A stretch of 64,000 bases of DNA from Solidesulfovibrio sp. (lineage in GTDB: Bacteria; Desulfobacterota; Desulfovibrionia; Desulfovibrionales; Desulfovibrionaceae): contig NZ_JBCFBA010000011.1 in assembly GCF_038562415.1 (NCBI RefSeq), positions 62,001 through 126,000 on the forward strand, read 5' to 3'. The notes below the pieces were generated by a model. The model was given only the letters and a program-made list of their open reading frames with translations. It was not told where the DNA came from and searched no databases. Numbering within the stretch: the first letter of the stretch is position 1; every line of letters starts with the position of its first letter. Shown one piece after another: positions 18,417 to 27,185 of this stretch. The position numbers and the translations under genes were made by a program.

Positions 18417-19364
18417 TTAAGGGTTGAGCAGGCTGTGGGCGGTGCCGGCGTCCGTGACGAACACGTGGACGTAGCCGCGCCGCAGCACGGATTGCAGTAT
18501 GGGCACCTTGGCCATGCCGCCGGAGACGAGGATGATGTGGGGCACCTTGCACAGCCCGGCGAAATCCGGGGACATGCTGCACTGGTTGACCTCGTGGCCG
18601 AGCACGTTGCCGTCCTCGTCCAGGAAGCGGCCGAAGAATTCGCCCACGGCCCCGGCCCGGGACAGTTCCCGGCGCTGGGCCTGGGTGATGGCGCCCAGGG
18701 CGATGTTGGTGGCCTGGGCGGTCATGTCGCCCACGGCGGTGAGGATCATGTCCACGTCCAGGGCTTCCTGGTAGAAGGTGCGGAAAAAGGGCTGGGCGGC
18801 GATGGTTTGCCGCACTTCCGGGGTGGAGACGAACATGGGCGCGGGCAGGTGGTTGCAGACCTCGGCCGCGAGCTTCCTGGCGAACATGGCCGTGGAATCG
18901 AAGGGGTTGACCGGGCTTCGGGGCACGCCGCCGTAGAGCGAGGTCACGGAGACGCCGCGCACGGTGCGGATGACCATGCCGTTTATGGCCGCGCGCATGG
19001 TGTGGCCCCAGCCCACGCCGAAGCGCTGGCCGTCGCGCAGTTGCAGGGAGGCGTATTCGCCGGCCGGCCGGCCGATGGTGTCGTAGAAGTGCTGGCCGCC
19101 GCGCTCGGGGGTGGGCACGACGATGGCCCGGGTCAGGCCGAAGTTGCGGACGAGCTCCCCTTCCAGGGCCACGCAGTCCCTGAAGGCGGTGTTGATGACG
19201 ACCCGGATGAGCCCGGCTTCGCGCCCGGCCTGGAGCAGGCGGTTGACCTTGAGCCGGGTGAGCCCCAGGCGTTCGCCGATCTCCCCCTGGGTGAGCTCCT
19301 CGTGAAAATACAGCCAGGCGACCCGGGAGATGAGCTGGTTTTCATCCTCGTCGAATCCGGTCAC
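18417..19364 (-). CDS. SorC/DeoR-type sugar-binding transcriptional regulator of the glycerol operon
   Basis: From the GTG at 19364 the protein has 315 residues, the usual size of SorC-family regulators. The N-terminus carries a helix-turn-helix (EELTQGEIGERLGLTRLKVN, about residues 21-40), and the rest is the sugar-phosphate binding domain with GRPAGEYASLQLRDGQRFGVGWG. GTG 19364 is chosen because GGAGG stands eight bases upstream; the longer frame from ATG 19463 lacks one. Being first gene of the operon with glpD, glpF and glpK, it most likely senses glycerol 3-phosphate or dihydroxyacetone phosphate. Glycerol operons more often use DeoR-type GlpR, so a SorC regulator here is noteworthy. Confidence 0.85.
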   Translation of the reverse strand: MTGFDEDENQLISRVAWLYFHEELTQGEIGERLGLTRLKVNRLLQAGREAGLIRVVINTAFRDCVALEGELVRNFGLTRAIVVPTPERGGQHFYDTIGRPAGEYASLQLRDGQRFGVGWGHTMRAAINGMVIRTVRGVSVTSLYGGVPRSPVNPFDSTAMFARKLAAEVCNHLPAPMFVSTPEVRQTIAAQPFFRTFYQEALDVDMILTAVGDMTAQATNIALGAITQAQRRELSRAGAVGEFFGRFLDEDGNVLGHEVNQCSMSPDFAGLCKVPHIILVSGGMAKVPILQSVLRRGYVHVFVTDAGTAHSLLNP

Positions 19365-19541
19365 GGGGAGCCTCCGGTGCGCTGTCGGCAACGGCGTCGC
19401 AGTGAGAACTTTTTTGACGTTCTGAATACAACTGTTAAGAATACTCGTCAACAGTTTTTTCAATATTCACGACTTCTCCTCGAGACACGCCATCACCTCC
19501 GGGCTTTCCCGTAGACAGTAACCACCTGATTTCAAGATAAT

Positions 19542-19547
19542 ATTATA
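19542..19547 (-). promoter_or_regulatory. Candidate -10 element of the glycerol operon
   Basis: On the minus strand TATAAT occurs in an AT-rich patch (19531-19550) about 180 bases upstream of the SorC-type regulator start. No convincing -35 box at ideal spacing was found. The gap 19365-19772 otherwise holds no gene. Confidence 0.3.
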
Positions 19548-19721
19548 AAAGCGGAGGCTTTCGGGCCGGTGAATCCAGTCTCTCCACCGCCGGACCCGAC
19601 GAAATTGGTCCGATCATTTGTTCAGGAAATCAGGGCAAGATGGGGCGCGACAAAAACACAACAGCCGCATCGGCCAAACAAAAGGTCGCCCGATACGGCG
19701 CCGCCGCGGGTCCGATCCGCC

Positions 19722-19756
19722 CGTCGCCGCGTCCCAGACCGGTCCGCGCGGCGACG
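19722..19756 (-). terminator. Hairpin downstream of the radical SAM gene
   Basis: CGTCGCCGCG and CGCGGCGACG form a perfect 10-bp stem with a 15-base loop, 17 bases past the radical SAM stop codon on the minus strand. It would separate that gene from the glycerol operon transcript downstream. Confidence 0.45.
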
Positions 19757-19772
19757 AGCCAAGAATGTGATC

Positions 19773-20828
19773 CTATCTGCTTCGGGCGGGGGAGAGGCGC
19801 AGCATCCGCTTGACCTCGGCGAGATTCTCAAGCGCCGCACGGTCTTCCGGATTGATGGCCAACGCTTTCTCCAGATAGGCCACGGCCGCTGCCGGCGAAC
19901 GCCGACTGACGCAAACGGCCAAGAGATTCAACACGTTGCCGCGTGAAGGATCTTTGTCGGCGACAGTTCGCAAGAGGGCTTCCGCCGCCTCCCATTTCCG
20001 CAGGGCCATGAGGCGTTCCCCAGCCCGCATATCGTGGTCGATTTCCGTGGCGAGGTTCCGCTTTGTCCCTTTCTCGACCTTCCATGCCGACATTTTCCAT
20101 TGGTAGCTGGAGCAATGATAACAGGCATCGAAAGGCCATCGGCGGCGCCAGTTCCAGAACAGGCCCGTCGAGAAGTCCGCCTTCAGATCAAAAAACATCT
20201 GCGAGGAATTCCGGAACGCCGTTCCGACATGCCGGTTGTAATGCGCGTAACCGCCCAAACCGCAGCGCGCCAGACGCCCGTCCGCCAGCAGTGTCGTGCA
20301 TTCCGAGGTGCCGCAGAAGACGCCGGGCTCCACCGGGAGGTCGTAGTATTCGATCTCCCTAAAATCCTGCTTACTCCTCGCATCAATACTTATTCTTGGA
20401 TTATACTTTTTGATACGTTCGAGAAACGACCGGACGACATGGTCACCGCCAACACCTCGCAACAAATTCGGATACAAGGAGACAAACAAGATATCCGTCA
20501 TTTTCCAGAGCGTTTCGTAGCTGTCGACCGTTTCTTTTCCCAGCCAAAAACCGTTTGATGAAATAGCCATCGTTTTTTGGGGAAACCGATGACGCAATTC
20601 ATACACGAAACGCACAAGATCGGAATGCAAGAAAGGTTCCCCGCCCATGACGGATATCATGTCGAAACATATGCCTTTCTTTTCCAGGATATCCATCCAC
20701 GGGATATACTGTTCGGCCTGATATTCGACTTCCGGGGCGAATGGCGAATGGTTGTTGCACCACCGGCAGTTGTTGTTGCAATGATCGACCGCATGCACTT
20801 CCAGGTACCCGAACATTTTTTCAGACAT
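19773..20828 (-). CDS. Radical SAM protein with C-terminal TPR-like helices
   Basis: A 351-residue protein. The radical SAM cluster motif is HCNNNCRWCNN (CX3CX2C, about residues 17-24), followed by MGGEPFLH (the GGE S-adenosylmethionine motif). Further cysteines (VFCGTSECTTLL, ARCGL, ACYHC) suggest auxiliary iron-sulfur binding as in SPASM-type enzymes. The last 80 residues (AGERLMALRKWEAAEALLRT onward) look like tetratricopeptide helices. ATG 20828 follows GAGGTGGGGG. It stands alone between AcoR and the glycerol regulator; the substrate is unknown, and peptide or carbohydrate modification are both possible. Confidence 0.75.
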   Translation of the reverse strand: MSEKMFGYLEVHAVDHCNNNCRWCNNHSPFAPEVEYQAEQYIPWMDILEKKGICFDMISVMGGEPFLHSDLVRFVYELRHRFPQKTMAISSNGFWLGKETVDSYETLWKMTDILFVSLYPNLLRGVGGDHVVRSFLERIKKYNPRISIDARSKQDFREIEYYDLPVEPGVFCGTSECTTLLADGRLARCGLGGYAHYNRHVGTAFRNSSQMFFDLKADFSTGLFWNWRRRWPFDACYHCSSYQWKMSAWKVEKGTKRNLATEIDHDMRAGERLMALRKWEAAEALLRTVADKDPSRGNVLNLLAVCVSRRSPAAAVAYLEKALAINPEDRAALENLAEVKRMLRLSPARSR

Positions 20829-21011
20829 GCCCCCACCTCGGCGCCAAGCCAATATCAAGAACAAGAGCAGACGATCAAAACCGCTACCCCTGGTACAATC
20901 GATGGTAGCCGATAGTGCGCCCCCATGGCAACAGCACGGGCGAAAGGCCCCGGCGCATCCAGCCGGCGCGGGAGGAGACGAGCCCCGCGCGCCCGGGCCA
21001 TGGCCGCCGCC

Positions 21012-23096
21012 CTAATAGATGCCGTACTTGCGCATCTTGGCGTACAGGGTGTTGCGGCCGATGCCCAGGGCCCGGGCCGTGTGGCTGACGTTGCCGCCGT
21101 GGTGGGACAGGGCCTCGCGGATGGTCTCGGCAGCCACGTTTTCGAGCCTGAAGGCTTCCCCGCCCGCCCTGTCCCGGGGCGATTCCGACAGGGACGGCCC
21201 CGGCCCGTCCGTCAGGGACGGCAGGTGCCGGGGCCGGATGACCCCCTCCTCCATGACGTTGACGGCGTATTCCAGGCAGTTGAGCAGTTCGCGCACGTTG
21301 CCCGGCCAGGCGTGGGCGACCAGCAGGTCCATGGCCGCCGGCTCGATGCCGGCAAAGGGCAGCCGGAACTCCCGGCATAGCCGCCTGGCATGGTGCTCGG
21401 CCAAAAGCGGCACGTCCTCGGCCCGCTCGCGCAGGGGCGCGATGTCGATGCGCACCACGTTGATCCGGTAGTAGAGGTCCGCCCGGAAGCTCCCCCTGGC
21501 CACCAGCTCGGCCAGGTCGCGGTTGGTGGCCACGATGACCTTGACGTCCACCGGCCGGGCCTGGCTGCCGCCCAGGCGCACCACGCTGCGCTCCTCCAGG
21601 GGCCGCAGCAGGTTGACCTGCATCTCCAAGGGCATCTCGGATATTTCGTCCAGAAACAGCGTGCCCTTGTCGGCCTCCTCGATCTTGCCGGCCCGGCCCT
21701 TGTTCACGGCGCCGGTGAAGGCCCCGCCCCGGTAGCCGAACAGCTCGCTTTGCACCAGCTCCCTGGGCAGCGCCCCGCAGTTGACGGCCACGAAGGGGCC
21801 GGCGGCGCGGGGGCCGGCCTCGTGGATGGCCTTGGCGAAAAGCTCCTTGCCCGTGCCGGTCTCGCCGGCCAGCAGCACCGTGGACGGCGTCTGGGCGGCC
21901 TGCCGGGCCTTGTGCACGGCTTGGGCCATGACCGGGGCGCGGTAGAGAACGCCGCCGAAATGCCGGGCCGGCTGGCCGGCCGGCCCGGGCTGTTCCCCGG
22001 CCTTGTCGCGGCGCGGCGCGGGGTGGACGGCGTGGGATTCGACCAGGGTGACGATGGCGTGTTTCCAGGGGCCGGCAAAGGCCTGCACCGGCGAGGCCCG
22101 CACGGTCAGGCGGGGATTGACGTGGCAGGAAAGCGTCATGGGCTCGGCGCAGGCCGGGTCCTCCTTCTGCCGGGCCAGGTAGCGGCCGAAACCGAGGAAG
22201 GCGTCGGCGCGCTGGCCGCGAAGCCCCCCCGCCTCCTGGCCGAGCAGGGCCTCGGCGGCCTGGTTGGCGTGGGTGATGCGGCCGCACTCGTCCACGGTGA
22301 GAACGCCCGTGAGCACGGCGTCGAAGACCGCCGAGACCAGGGAGCGCGACTTGACCTCGATGTCCGCCAGGTAGGTGGTGAACAGCAGCCGTTCGACCTC
22401 CCGGGCCGACGAAAGCACCAGGGGGAAGATCTGGGAAAAATCCGACGAGACCGGCCCGGAGATGTCGAAGGCGCCCCAGAGGTTGCCATGGGGGTCGAAC
22501 ACCGGGGCGGCGCAGCAGTTCCAGGCGTGGTGGCTGCGGCAGTAGTGCTCCTCGCCGTAGATCTGGACGGGCCGGCCCGTGATCAGGGCCGTGCCGATGG
22601 CGTTGGTGCCCACGCTCGACTCGGCCCAGTTGGCCCCGGGGCCGAAATTGAGCTTTTCGGCCTCGACGAGCGTCTCCCGGTCGCCGCAGGTCCGCACCAC
22701 CCGGCCCTTGCCGTCGGTCATGGTGATCAGCAGGTTCTTGCCCTGGATGGCCTTGTAGGTCTTTTTTTCGATGTCCCGGGTCAGTTCCCGCAGATGCGAG
22801 GCGAAGGGTTCCAACTGGCTGACCGGGGTGAAGTCCCAGCAGCTGCGCGGCGAGGGATCGACCGCCATCTCCCGGCAGCGCTTCCAGGACTCCAGCAGCA
22901 GGACGCCGGGCTTGGGCCCCCGCATCTGCCCGGTTTCCACGAAGCTCTTCCACTGGTCGTACAGGGGCCGCCTGATGGTCGGCGACCAGGACGGCCCCTC
23001 GCTCCAGGCGTTGCGCGCCCTGCGCTTCTCCATTCCGGCGCCGGGCGCCTCCTCGCGTATCTCGAAAAGCTCTCCCGTTCTTTGCAAGGTGTACAC
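21012..23096 (-). CDS. acoR: Sigma-54-dependent activator, AcoR type
   Basis: A 694-residue enhancer-binding protein. N-terminal GAF region (about 90-250, containing [22 protein letters not shown], typical of AcoR), a PAS domain (about 265-330), the AAA+ domain (about 395-625) with Walker A GETGTGKE and the sigma-54 contact loop GAFTGA, and a C-terminal Fis-type helix-turn-helix ([21 protein letters not shown]). It is expected to sense acetoin or its derivative and switch on sigma-54 promoters. The start is GTG 23096 behind GGGAGG. It is divergent from the acetoin dehydrogenase cluster, whose promoter and two palindromic upstream sites lie in the shared gap. Confidence 0.92.
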   Translation of the reverse strand: MYTLQRTGELFEIREEAPGAGMEKRRARNAWSEGPSWSPTIRRPLYDQWKSFVETGQMRGPKPGVLLLESWKRCREMAVDPSPRSCWDFTPVSQLEPFASHLRELTRDIEKKTYKAIQGKNLLITMTDGKGRVVRTCGDRETLVEAEKLNFGPGANWAESSVGTNAIGTALITGRPVQIYGEEHYCRSHHAWNCCAAPVFDPHGNLWGAFDISGPVSSDFSQIFPLVLSSAREVERLLFTTYLADIEVKSRSLVSAVFDAVLTGVLTVDECGRITHANQAAEALLGQEAGGLRGQRADAFLGFGRYLARQKEDPACAEPMTLSCHVNPRLTVRASPVQAFAGPWKHAIVTLVESHAVHPAPRRDKAGEQPGPAGQPARHFGGVLYRAPVMAQAVHKARQAAQTPSTVLLAGETGTGKELFAKAIHEAGPRAAGPFVAVNCGALPRELVQSELFGYRGGAFTGAVNKGRAGKIEEADKGTLFLDEISEMPLEMQVNLLRPLEERSVVRLGGSQARPVDVKVIVATNRDLAELVARGSFRADLYYRINVVRIDIAPLRERAEDVPLLAEHHARRLCREFRLPFAGIEPAAMDLLVAHAWPGNVRELLNCLEYAVNVMEEGVIRPRHLPSLTDGPGPSLSESPRDRAGGEAFRLENVAAETIREALSHHGGNVSHTARALGIGRNTLYAKMRKYGIY

Positions 23097-23160
23097 GTTG
23101 CCTCCCGGGCTGCCGTTTGCCGATCGTCATCCCGCCTCGCCATGGATGTGCCGATCAGGA

Positions 23161-23185
23161 GAGGTGTTCCATTTCCGAACACCTC
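23161..23185. promoter_or_regulatory. Candidate AcoR binding site 1
   Basis: GAGGTGTTC-N7-GAACACCTC is a perfect 9-bp inverted repeat whose core, TGTTC-N7-GAACA, recurs upstream of the acetoin E2, thiC and the acetoin reductase gene. The centre lies about 155 bases upstream of the -24 box, a normal distance for an enhancer-binding protein. Confidence 0.6.
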
Positions 23186-23247
23186 CCCGACGCGGGGATC
23201 ACCGCGACCAAGCTTTTTGCGCTGTTGCGCTCCCTCATAGCATGTCT

Positions 23248-23264
23248 TGTTCCAATTCTGAACA
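23248..23264. promoter_or_regulatory. Candidate AcoR binding site 2
   Basis: TGTTC-N7-GAACA, second copy in the acoR-acoC gap, centred 83 bases from the first (about eight helical turns) and about 70 bases upstream of the -24 box. Confidence 0.6.
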
Positions 23265-23326
23265 GATTCCTGGGGAGCAATCGCCAAACAACTCAATACC
23301 ATTATCAATTCAACTACATAGCGCCA

Positions 23327-23342
23327 TGGCACTTGTGTTGCA
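23327..23342 (+). promoter_or_regulatory. Sigma-54 promoter of the acetoin dehydrogenase operon
   Basis: TGGCAC-TTGTG-TTGCA matches the -24/-12 consensus TGGCAC-N5-TTGCA exactly. Transcription should start near 23354, giving a leader of about 85 bases before the first E2 gene. Confidence 0.88.
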
Positions 23343-23439
23343 AGTTTCCCGCATCTTCCATGCACCGGCCCGGCCCCGTGGCCTGCGCCAGATCCGGCGC
23401 CGGGCGAACAGAAGGCGTGAAACGCGAGGAGGAGCCGCA

Positions 23440-24681
23440 ATGGCCCAGCAGGTCCTTATGCCCAAATGGGGCTTGACCATGAAAACCGGGAAGATAGCCC
23501 GCTGGCTGGCGGCCGAGGGCGACACCGTCCAGGCCGGCCAGCCGCTGCTCGAGGTGGAGACGGACAAGATCACCAACGTGGTGGAAGCCCCGGCCTCGGG
23601 CCTGCTCTTCCAGATCGTGGCCCCGGCCGGGGAGGTGGTCCCGGTCATGCAGGTCATCGGGCTCATCGCCGCACCCGGCGAGACGCCCGAGCGCCTGCCG
23701 GCCGGCGCCGCCCCGGCTCCCGCCGGCCAGGCCGCTTCCGGCCGGACCGCAACCGCCGCCGCCCCGGCCAAGGCCGGCCCCGCGGGCGCCGTGCGCGCCA
23801 TGCCCGCCGCCAAACGGCTGGCCAGGGAACTGGGCATCGACCTGGCCGCCGTCACCGGCAGCGGCCCGGACGGGGCCGTCACGGAAAAGGACGTGCGCGC
23901 CGCCGCCGCACAGCCCCCCGCGCCGGCTCCGGCCGCCACTCCCGCCCCGTCGCCCGCGCCCGCCCCGGCCGTCCCCCCGGACGCCCCCCGGGCCGGCACC
24001 GTCATCCCCCTGGAGGGCATCCGGCGCCTGATCGCCGAGAACATGCAGGCCAGCCTGCAAAACGCCGCCCAGCTCACGGTCTTCGTCGAGGCCGACGTCA
24101 CGGACATGGTCGCCCTGCGCGAGACCATGCTCGCCCGCAACAAGCACGACGCCGGCTACCGCCTCTCCTACAACGACATCATCGCCTACGCCGTGTGCCG
24201 GGCGCTTTTGAAGCACCCCATCATGAATTCCACCCTGGCCGCGGACGGCATCCACCTCCACGACCACGTCAACCTGGGCATCGCCGTGTCGCTGCCGGAC
24301 GGCCTGATCGTGCCCAACGTCAAGGGGGCCGACACCTACGGCCTGGAGGAACTCAAGGCCAAGGTGCGCGACGCCGCCGGCCGGGCCCGCAAGGGCGGCC
24401 TGTCCATGGACGAGATCTCGGGCGGCACGTTTACCATCTCCAACGTCAGCATGCTCGGCGTGGACGGCTTCACCCCCATCCTCAACCCGCCCGAGACCGG
24501 CATCCTGGGCGTGGGCCGGGTGGTGGACAAGCCTGGCGTCCACCGGGGCGTGGTCTGCCCGCGCAAGTGCATGACCCTGTCGCTGACCTTCAACCATATG
24601 GTCACGGACGGCGGCCCGGCCATGACCTTCCTGCGCGAACTGGCGGACATGCTGGAACAGCCGGTGCGCATGCTCGTGTAA
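23440..24681 (+). CDS. acoC: Dihydrolipoyl acetyltransferase E2 of acetoin dehydrogenase, copy 1
   Basis: A 413-residue E2. Lipoyl domain at residues 1-80 with the lipoylation site EVETDKITN; Ala/Pro-rich linker; one E3/E1-binding domain (AAKRLARELGIDLAAVTGSGPDGAVTEKDV); second linker; catalytic acyltransferase domain with FNHMVTDGG (the HXXXDG active site). It carries the acetyl group from E1 to CoA after acetoin cleavage. ATG 23440 follows GAGGAGGAG. It is the first gene after the sigma-54 promoter, an order unlike many aco operons where E1 comes first. A second E2 is encoded at 31046-32407. Confidence 0.92.
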   Translation: MAQQVLMPKWGLTMKTGKIARWLAAEGDTVQAGQPLLEVETDKITNVVEAPASGLLFQIVAPAGEVVPVMQVIGLIAAPGETPERLPAGAAPAPAGQAASGRTATAAAPAKAGPAGAVRAMPAAKRLARELGIDLAAVTGSGPDGAVTEKDVRAAAAQPPAPAPAATPAPSPAPAPAVPPDAPRAGTVIPLEGIRRLIAENMQASLQNAAQLTVFVEADVTDMVALRETMLARNKHDAGYRLSYNDIIAYAVCRALLKHPIMNSTLAADGIHLHDHVNLGIAVSLPDGLIVPNVKGADTYGLEELKAKVRDAAGRARKGGLSMDEISGGTFTISNVSMLGVDGFTPILNPPETGILGVGRVVDKPGVHRGVVCPRKCMTLSLTFNHMVTDGGPAMTFLRELADMLEQPVRMLV

Positions 24682-24691
24682 GGAGGTGGCC

Positions 24692-25114
24692 ATGGCCCGC
24701 AAACGGTTCGTCATCGAACTCGGCTTCGGCGCCGACCTGCACGGCGCGGACATGACCAAGGCCTGCGTGCGGGCGGTGCGCGACGCCGTGTCGCGCAGCT
24801 GCCTGTGCGGCCTGGTGGAGGTCCACGGCCGCGACGGTTTCGAAGGGGTGTACGTCCACGCCGACCTCGGCGTGCCCGACCCCGGGGCCGTGGACCGGGG
24901 GCAGGTGCTGGCCGCCATCCCCATCGGCGTCAAGTCCGTCGAGGTGCGGCCGGGCGGCCTGCGGCTGCCCGGCCTGGAGGTGCCCCGTTTCGGCCCCGGG
25001 GTCAGCGACATCGTCGTGGCCTGCGCCGGAATCACCGTGTCCGTGGACGAGCCCGGCCACGGCGGCGCCCCGTCCGCAACGACTTCCCGCGACTGCCCGG
25101 CGGGAAACCCATAA
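24692..25114 (+). CDS. Lin0512-family protein of unknown function
   Basis: A 140-residue protein with the family signature FVIELGFGADLHGADMTKAC followed by RAVRDAVSRSCLCGL (Lin0512 family). Members are small, widely conserved and uncharacterised. ATG 24692 is preceded by AGGAGG right after the E2 stop, so it is translated in the same operon between E2 and E1 alpha. The last 25 residues are low in conservation and may be a tail. Its fixed place inside the acetoin dehydrogenase genes suggests a helper role in the complex or in handling acetoin, but nothing in the sequence shows which. Confidence 0.7.
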   Translation: MARKRFVIELGFGADLHGADMTKACVRAVRDAVSRSCLCGLVEVHGRDGFEGVYVHADLGVPDPGAVDRGQVLAAIPIGVKSVEVRPGGLRLPGLEVPRFGPGVSDIVVACAGITVSVDEPGHGGAPSATTSRDCPAGNP

Positions 25115-25128
25115 CGGAGGTGAATGCG

Positions 25129-26091
25129 ATGAAAAGTCCCGACAAGAAGACCTTGCTTGAGATGTTCGCCACCATGAACAAGATCCGGGAGTTCGAGACC
25201 AAACTGCAGGAGTTTTTCGCGGCCGGCAAGATTCCGGGCTTCGTGCACCTCTACCTCGGCGAGGAGGCCGTGGCCACCGGAGCCTGCGCCGCCCTGGACA
25301 CCACCGACAGCATCACCAGCACCCACCGGGGCCATGGCCACTGCCTGGCCAAGGGCGGCGACCTGAGGCGCATGATGGCCGAAATCTACGGCCGCCGCAC
25401 CGGCTACTGCAAGGGCAAGGGCGGCTCCATGCACATCGCCGACTTCGACCTCGGCATCCTCGGTGCCAACGGCATCGTCGGCGCCGGCGGCCCGCTGGCC
25501 TGCGGCTCGGCCTTCGCCCAGAAATACAAGAAGACCGACCGGGTGACCGTGTGCTTCTTCGGCGACGGCGCCTCCAACCAGGGCACCACCCAGGAGTCCC
25601 TGAACCTGGCCAGCGCCTGGAAGCTTCCGCTTGTTTTCGTCAACGAAAACAACGGCTACGGCATTTCCTGTCCCCAGTGCAAGTCCATGGCCGTCACCGA
25701 TATCGCCGACCGGGCCGCGGCCTACGACATGCCCGGCGTGGTGGTGGACGGCAACGACGTCCTGGCCGTGTACGAGGCCGTGACCGAAGCGGTCAAACGG
25801 GCGCGCCGAGGCGAGGGGCCGTCGCTCGTCGAATGCAAGACCTACCGCTGGCGCGGCCATTTCGAGGGCGACGCCTGCACCTACCGTTGCGTGGAGGAAC
25901 TCAACGACTGGCTGGCCAAGGACCCCATTCCCCGTTTCGCCACAAAGCTCGTCGAGGCCGGCATCGCCAGCCAGGACGAACTGGAGGCCATCTCGGTCGG
26001 GATCAAGGCCGACGTCGAGGCGGCCGTGGCCTACGCCGAGGCCAGCCCCTACCCGGACGCCGCCGAACTCCTCGACGACGTCTACGCCTAG
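25129..26091 (+). CDS. acoA: Acetoin dehydrogenase E1 alpha subunit (TPP-dependent)
   Basis: A 320-residue protein of the dehydrogenase E1 family. The thiamine-diphosphate motif is complete: GDGASNQG, then ESLNLASAWKLPLVFVNENN. Other typical stretches are RGHGHCLAKGGD and KGKGGSMHIAD. With AcoB it cleaves acetoin, transferring an acetyl unit to the lipoyl group of E2 and releasing acetaldehyde. ATG 25129 is used because the nearby ATG at 25124 runs into a stop after one codon; GGAGG lies upstream. It is followed by acoB after 50 bases. Confidence 0.93.
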   Translation: MKSPDKKTLLEMFATMNKIREFETKLQEFFAAGKIPGFVHLYLGEEAVATGACAALDTTDSITSTHRGHGHCLAKGGDLRRMMAEIYGRRTGYCKGKGGSMHIADFDLGILGANGIVGAGGPLACGSAFAQKYKKTDRVTVCFFGDGASNQGTTQESLNLASAWKLPLVFVNENNGYGISCPQCKSMAVTDIADRAAAYDMPGVVVDGNDVLAVYEAVTEAVKRARRGEGPSLVECKTYRWRGHFEGDACTYRCVEELNDWLAKDPIPRFATKLVEAGIASQDELEAISVGIKADVEAAVAYAEASPYPDAAELLDDVYA

Positions 26092-26141
26092 CCGCGGGCT
26101 TTCGCCGCCAAACGCAACGACAAACGCAACGGAGACACACC

Positions 26142-27113
26142 ATGGCGAACAAAACCTATCTGCAGGCGCTCAACGAGGCCATGCGCCAGGAAATGGAACG
26201 CGACGAGAACGTCTTCATCCTGGGCGAGGACGTCGGCCAATTCGGCGGCTGCTTCGGCGTCACCAAGGGGCTCTTCGACCGCTTCGGCGAAGCCCGGGTC
26301 ATCGACACGCCCATCACCGAGAGCGTCATCGTCGGCACGGCCGCCGGCGCGGCGGCCAGCGGCCTGCGGCCCATCGCCGAACTGATGTTCGTGGACTTCA
26401 TCGGCGTGGCCCTGGACCAGCTGTTCAACCAGGCGGCCAAGATGCGCTTCATGTTCGGCGGCAAGGCCAAGGTGCCCATGACCCTGCGCATGCCCCAGGG
26501 CGCGGGCGTGGGCGCCGCCGCCCAGCACTCCCAGTCCCTGGAAGCCTGGTTCATGCACATCCCCGGCCTCAAGGTGGCCATCCCGGCCACGCCCCACGAC
26601 GCCAAGGGACTGCTTATCAGCGCCATCCGCGACGACAACCCGGTGGTCTTTCTCGAACACAAGATGCTCTACGGCCTGGAGGGCGAGGTGCCCGACGAGC
26701 CCTACACCGTGCCCTTCGGCCAGGCCGACATCAAGCGCGTGGGCACGGACGTGACCGTGGTGGCCACGTCGCTGATGGTCCAGTCGGCCCTGGCCGCGGC
26801 CGAGCGGCTCGCCGCCGAGGGCGTCAGCGTCGAGGTCGTGGACCCGCGCACCGTGCTGCCGCTGGACATGGACACCATCATCGAGTCCGTCAAGAAGACC
26901 CACTGCCTGGTGGTGGCCCACGAGGCCGTGGGCTTCGCCGGCCCGGGCGCGGAGATCGTGGCGCAGGTGGCGGAAAAGGCCCTGGACTACCTGGACGCGC
27001 CGGTAAAACGCGTGGCCGCGCCCTTTTCGCCCATCCCCTTCACGCCGCCCCTGGAAAAGGCCTGGATACCGAGCGCCGACGACATCGTGGCCGCGGTCAA
27101 GTCCATCCGCTAG
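26142..27113 (+). CDS. acoB: Acetoin dehydrogenase E1 beta subunit
   Basis: A 323-residue transketolase-like beta subunit. It begins with YLQALNEAMRQEMERDENVF, then ILGEDVGQFGG, and contains DTPITESVIVGTAAGAA and the C-terminal transketolase domain with VEVVDPRTVLPLD. It forms the alpha2-beta2 E1 with AcoA. The start ATG 26142 has GGAG upstream. The spacer before it contains a short direct repeat (AAACGCAACG, twice). Confidence 0.93.
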   Translation: MANKTYLQALNEAMRQEMERDENVFILGEDVGQFGGCFGVTKGLFDRFGEARVIDTPITESVIVGTAAGAAASGLRPIAELMFVDFIGVALDQLFNQAAKMRFMFGGKAKVPMTLRMPQGAGVGAAAQHSQSLEAWFMHIPGLKVAIPATPHDAKGLLISAIRDDNPVVFLEHKMLYGLEGEVPDEPYTVPFGQADIKRVGTDVTVVATSLMVQSALAAAERLAAEGVSVEVVDPRTVLPLDMDTIIESVKKTHCLVVAHEAVGFAGPGAEIVAQVAEKALDYLDAPVKRVAAPFSPIPFTPPLEKAWIPSADDIVAAVKSIR

Positions 27114-27185
27114 TGTGGCGTGCGGCCCCGGCCGGAAGCCGGCCGGGGCCGCGCCCTGCGGCAACCCCCGCCTGGAGGAGACACC

